DNA from: Myxococcus guangdongensis
GTDB lineage: Bacteria; Myxococcota; Myxococcia; Myxococcales; Myxococcaceae
Assembly: GCF_024198255.1 (NCBI RefSeq)
Contig: NZ_JAJVKW010000005.1
Span: 1-64,000, forward strand
Length of the DNA: 64,000 nucleotides
Direction: 5' to 3'
Shown here: positions 63,737 to 64,000 of the stretch, piece by piece
Layout of the letters: each line of letters starts with the position of its first letter
Numbering within the stretch: the first letter of the stretch is position 1
The notes under the pieces: model-generated
Told to the model about the DNA's origin: nothing
Database searches by the model: none
Seen by the model: only the letters and a program-made list of their open reading frames with translations
Made by a program: the position numbers and the translations under genes

Positions 63737-64000
63737 TCAGCGGTTCTGGCTCATCGCCTCGCGGTTGAGCGAGCCGCACTCGGCGATGCGCTGGACGCGC
63801 AGCTGGGCGAGCCGCGCCAGGGGGGCCGCCGTCTGGGGGCCCTCCAGCAGCTCCACGGCGCGGGCAATCGCGTCCAGGGTGGACATGCCCGCGGGGTGGC
63901 TCGGCTCGCGCAGGTGGAGCATCCCGGGGGGCGGTGGTGGCAGCACGAGGCGGGGGAGCAGCCGCAGCGTGGGCAGCCGCTGGCTCATCCGGCGCGCCTG
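63737..64000 (-). CDS. C-terminal part of a DTW-domain (tRNA aminocarboxypropyltransferase-like) protein, cut by window edge
   Basis: The frame is open to the right edge. The last 87 residues contain SHPAGMSTLDAIARAVELL, which matches the STxEAxAxAL segment near the end of DTW-domain proteins such as TapT, which modify tRNA uridine 47 with an aminocarboxypropyl group. The C-terminal CGSLNREAMSQNR has no motif. The DTW motif itself would lie beyond the window, so the call is tentative. It converges on the methyltransferase gene. Confidence 0.5.
   Translation of the reverse strand, partial: QARRMSQRLPTLRLLPRLVLPPPPPGMLHLREPSHPAGMSTLDAIARAVELLEGPQTAAPLARLAQLRVQRIAECGSLNREAMSQNR

Overview
The window comes from a high-GC myxobacterium, most likely the Myxococcus/Corallococcus/Pyxidicoccus group. 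The main signs are third-position GC bias on both strands, a giant multimodular nonribosomal peptide synthetase (NRPS), a gene of the Myxococcus paralogous DUF2378/TIGR02265 family, and many exported proteins and lipoproteins. These are family judgements made by eye; no database search was run.

Left third (1-20000, minus strand). One uninterrupted reading frame of about 6,170 codons runs off the left edge. It encodes an NRPS with an N-terminal thioesterase-like domain whose catalytic residues are replaced, then five complete C-A-T modules and the start of a sixth. Binding-pocket residues read as Pro-like, small aliphatic (uncertain), Pro-like, Gln, Glu, and an unread sixth residue. An MFS exporter lies 49 bp upstream on the same strand and probably shares its operon. 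The fifth A-T segment has codon use clearly unlike its flanks.

20000-33000. A ferritin-like protein gene with a strong terminator comes first, then three unassigned myxobacterial genes. Next is a family of von Willebrand A (VWA) proteins with C-terminal dockerin-like calcium repeats: two intact convergent copies and one decayed copy. From about 32.3 kb down to 25.25 kb, six minus-strand genes all encode exported products: two unknown secreted proteins, a lipoprotein, a tetrahaem cytochrome c, a 14-repeat RCC1 lipoprotein and a VWA-dockerin protein. They look like one cell-surface operon.

33000-64000. This part is mostly housekeeping and miscellaneous metabolism: purL, msrB, glnS, a Bpt-type leucyltransferase, glycosyltransferases, a Tat-exported SDR, a zinc phospholipase C-like protein, an OPT transporter, an M4 protease and methyltransferases. 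Three things stand out. (1) A shortened threonyl-tRNA synthetase without TGS and editing domains is preceded by a threonine-rich leader peptide and a complete set of alternative hairpins, a classical attenuator. (2) A small minus-strand gene at 59.2-59.6 kb has an in-frame TGA, coding-like sequence on both sides and a hairpin that fits bacterial SECIS rules, so it is either a selenoprotein or a nonsense allele. (3) A 76-bp-period tandem repeat lies at 48.8-49.0 kb.

Most of the very long open frames antisense to the NRPS are composition artefacts and are not annotated. No tRNA, rRNA, CRISPR array or insertion sequence was recognised.
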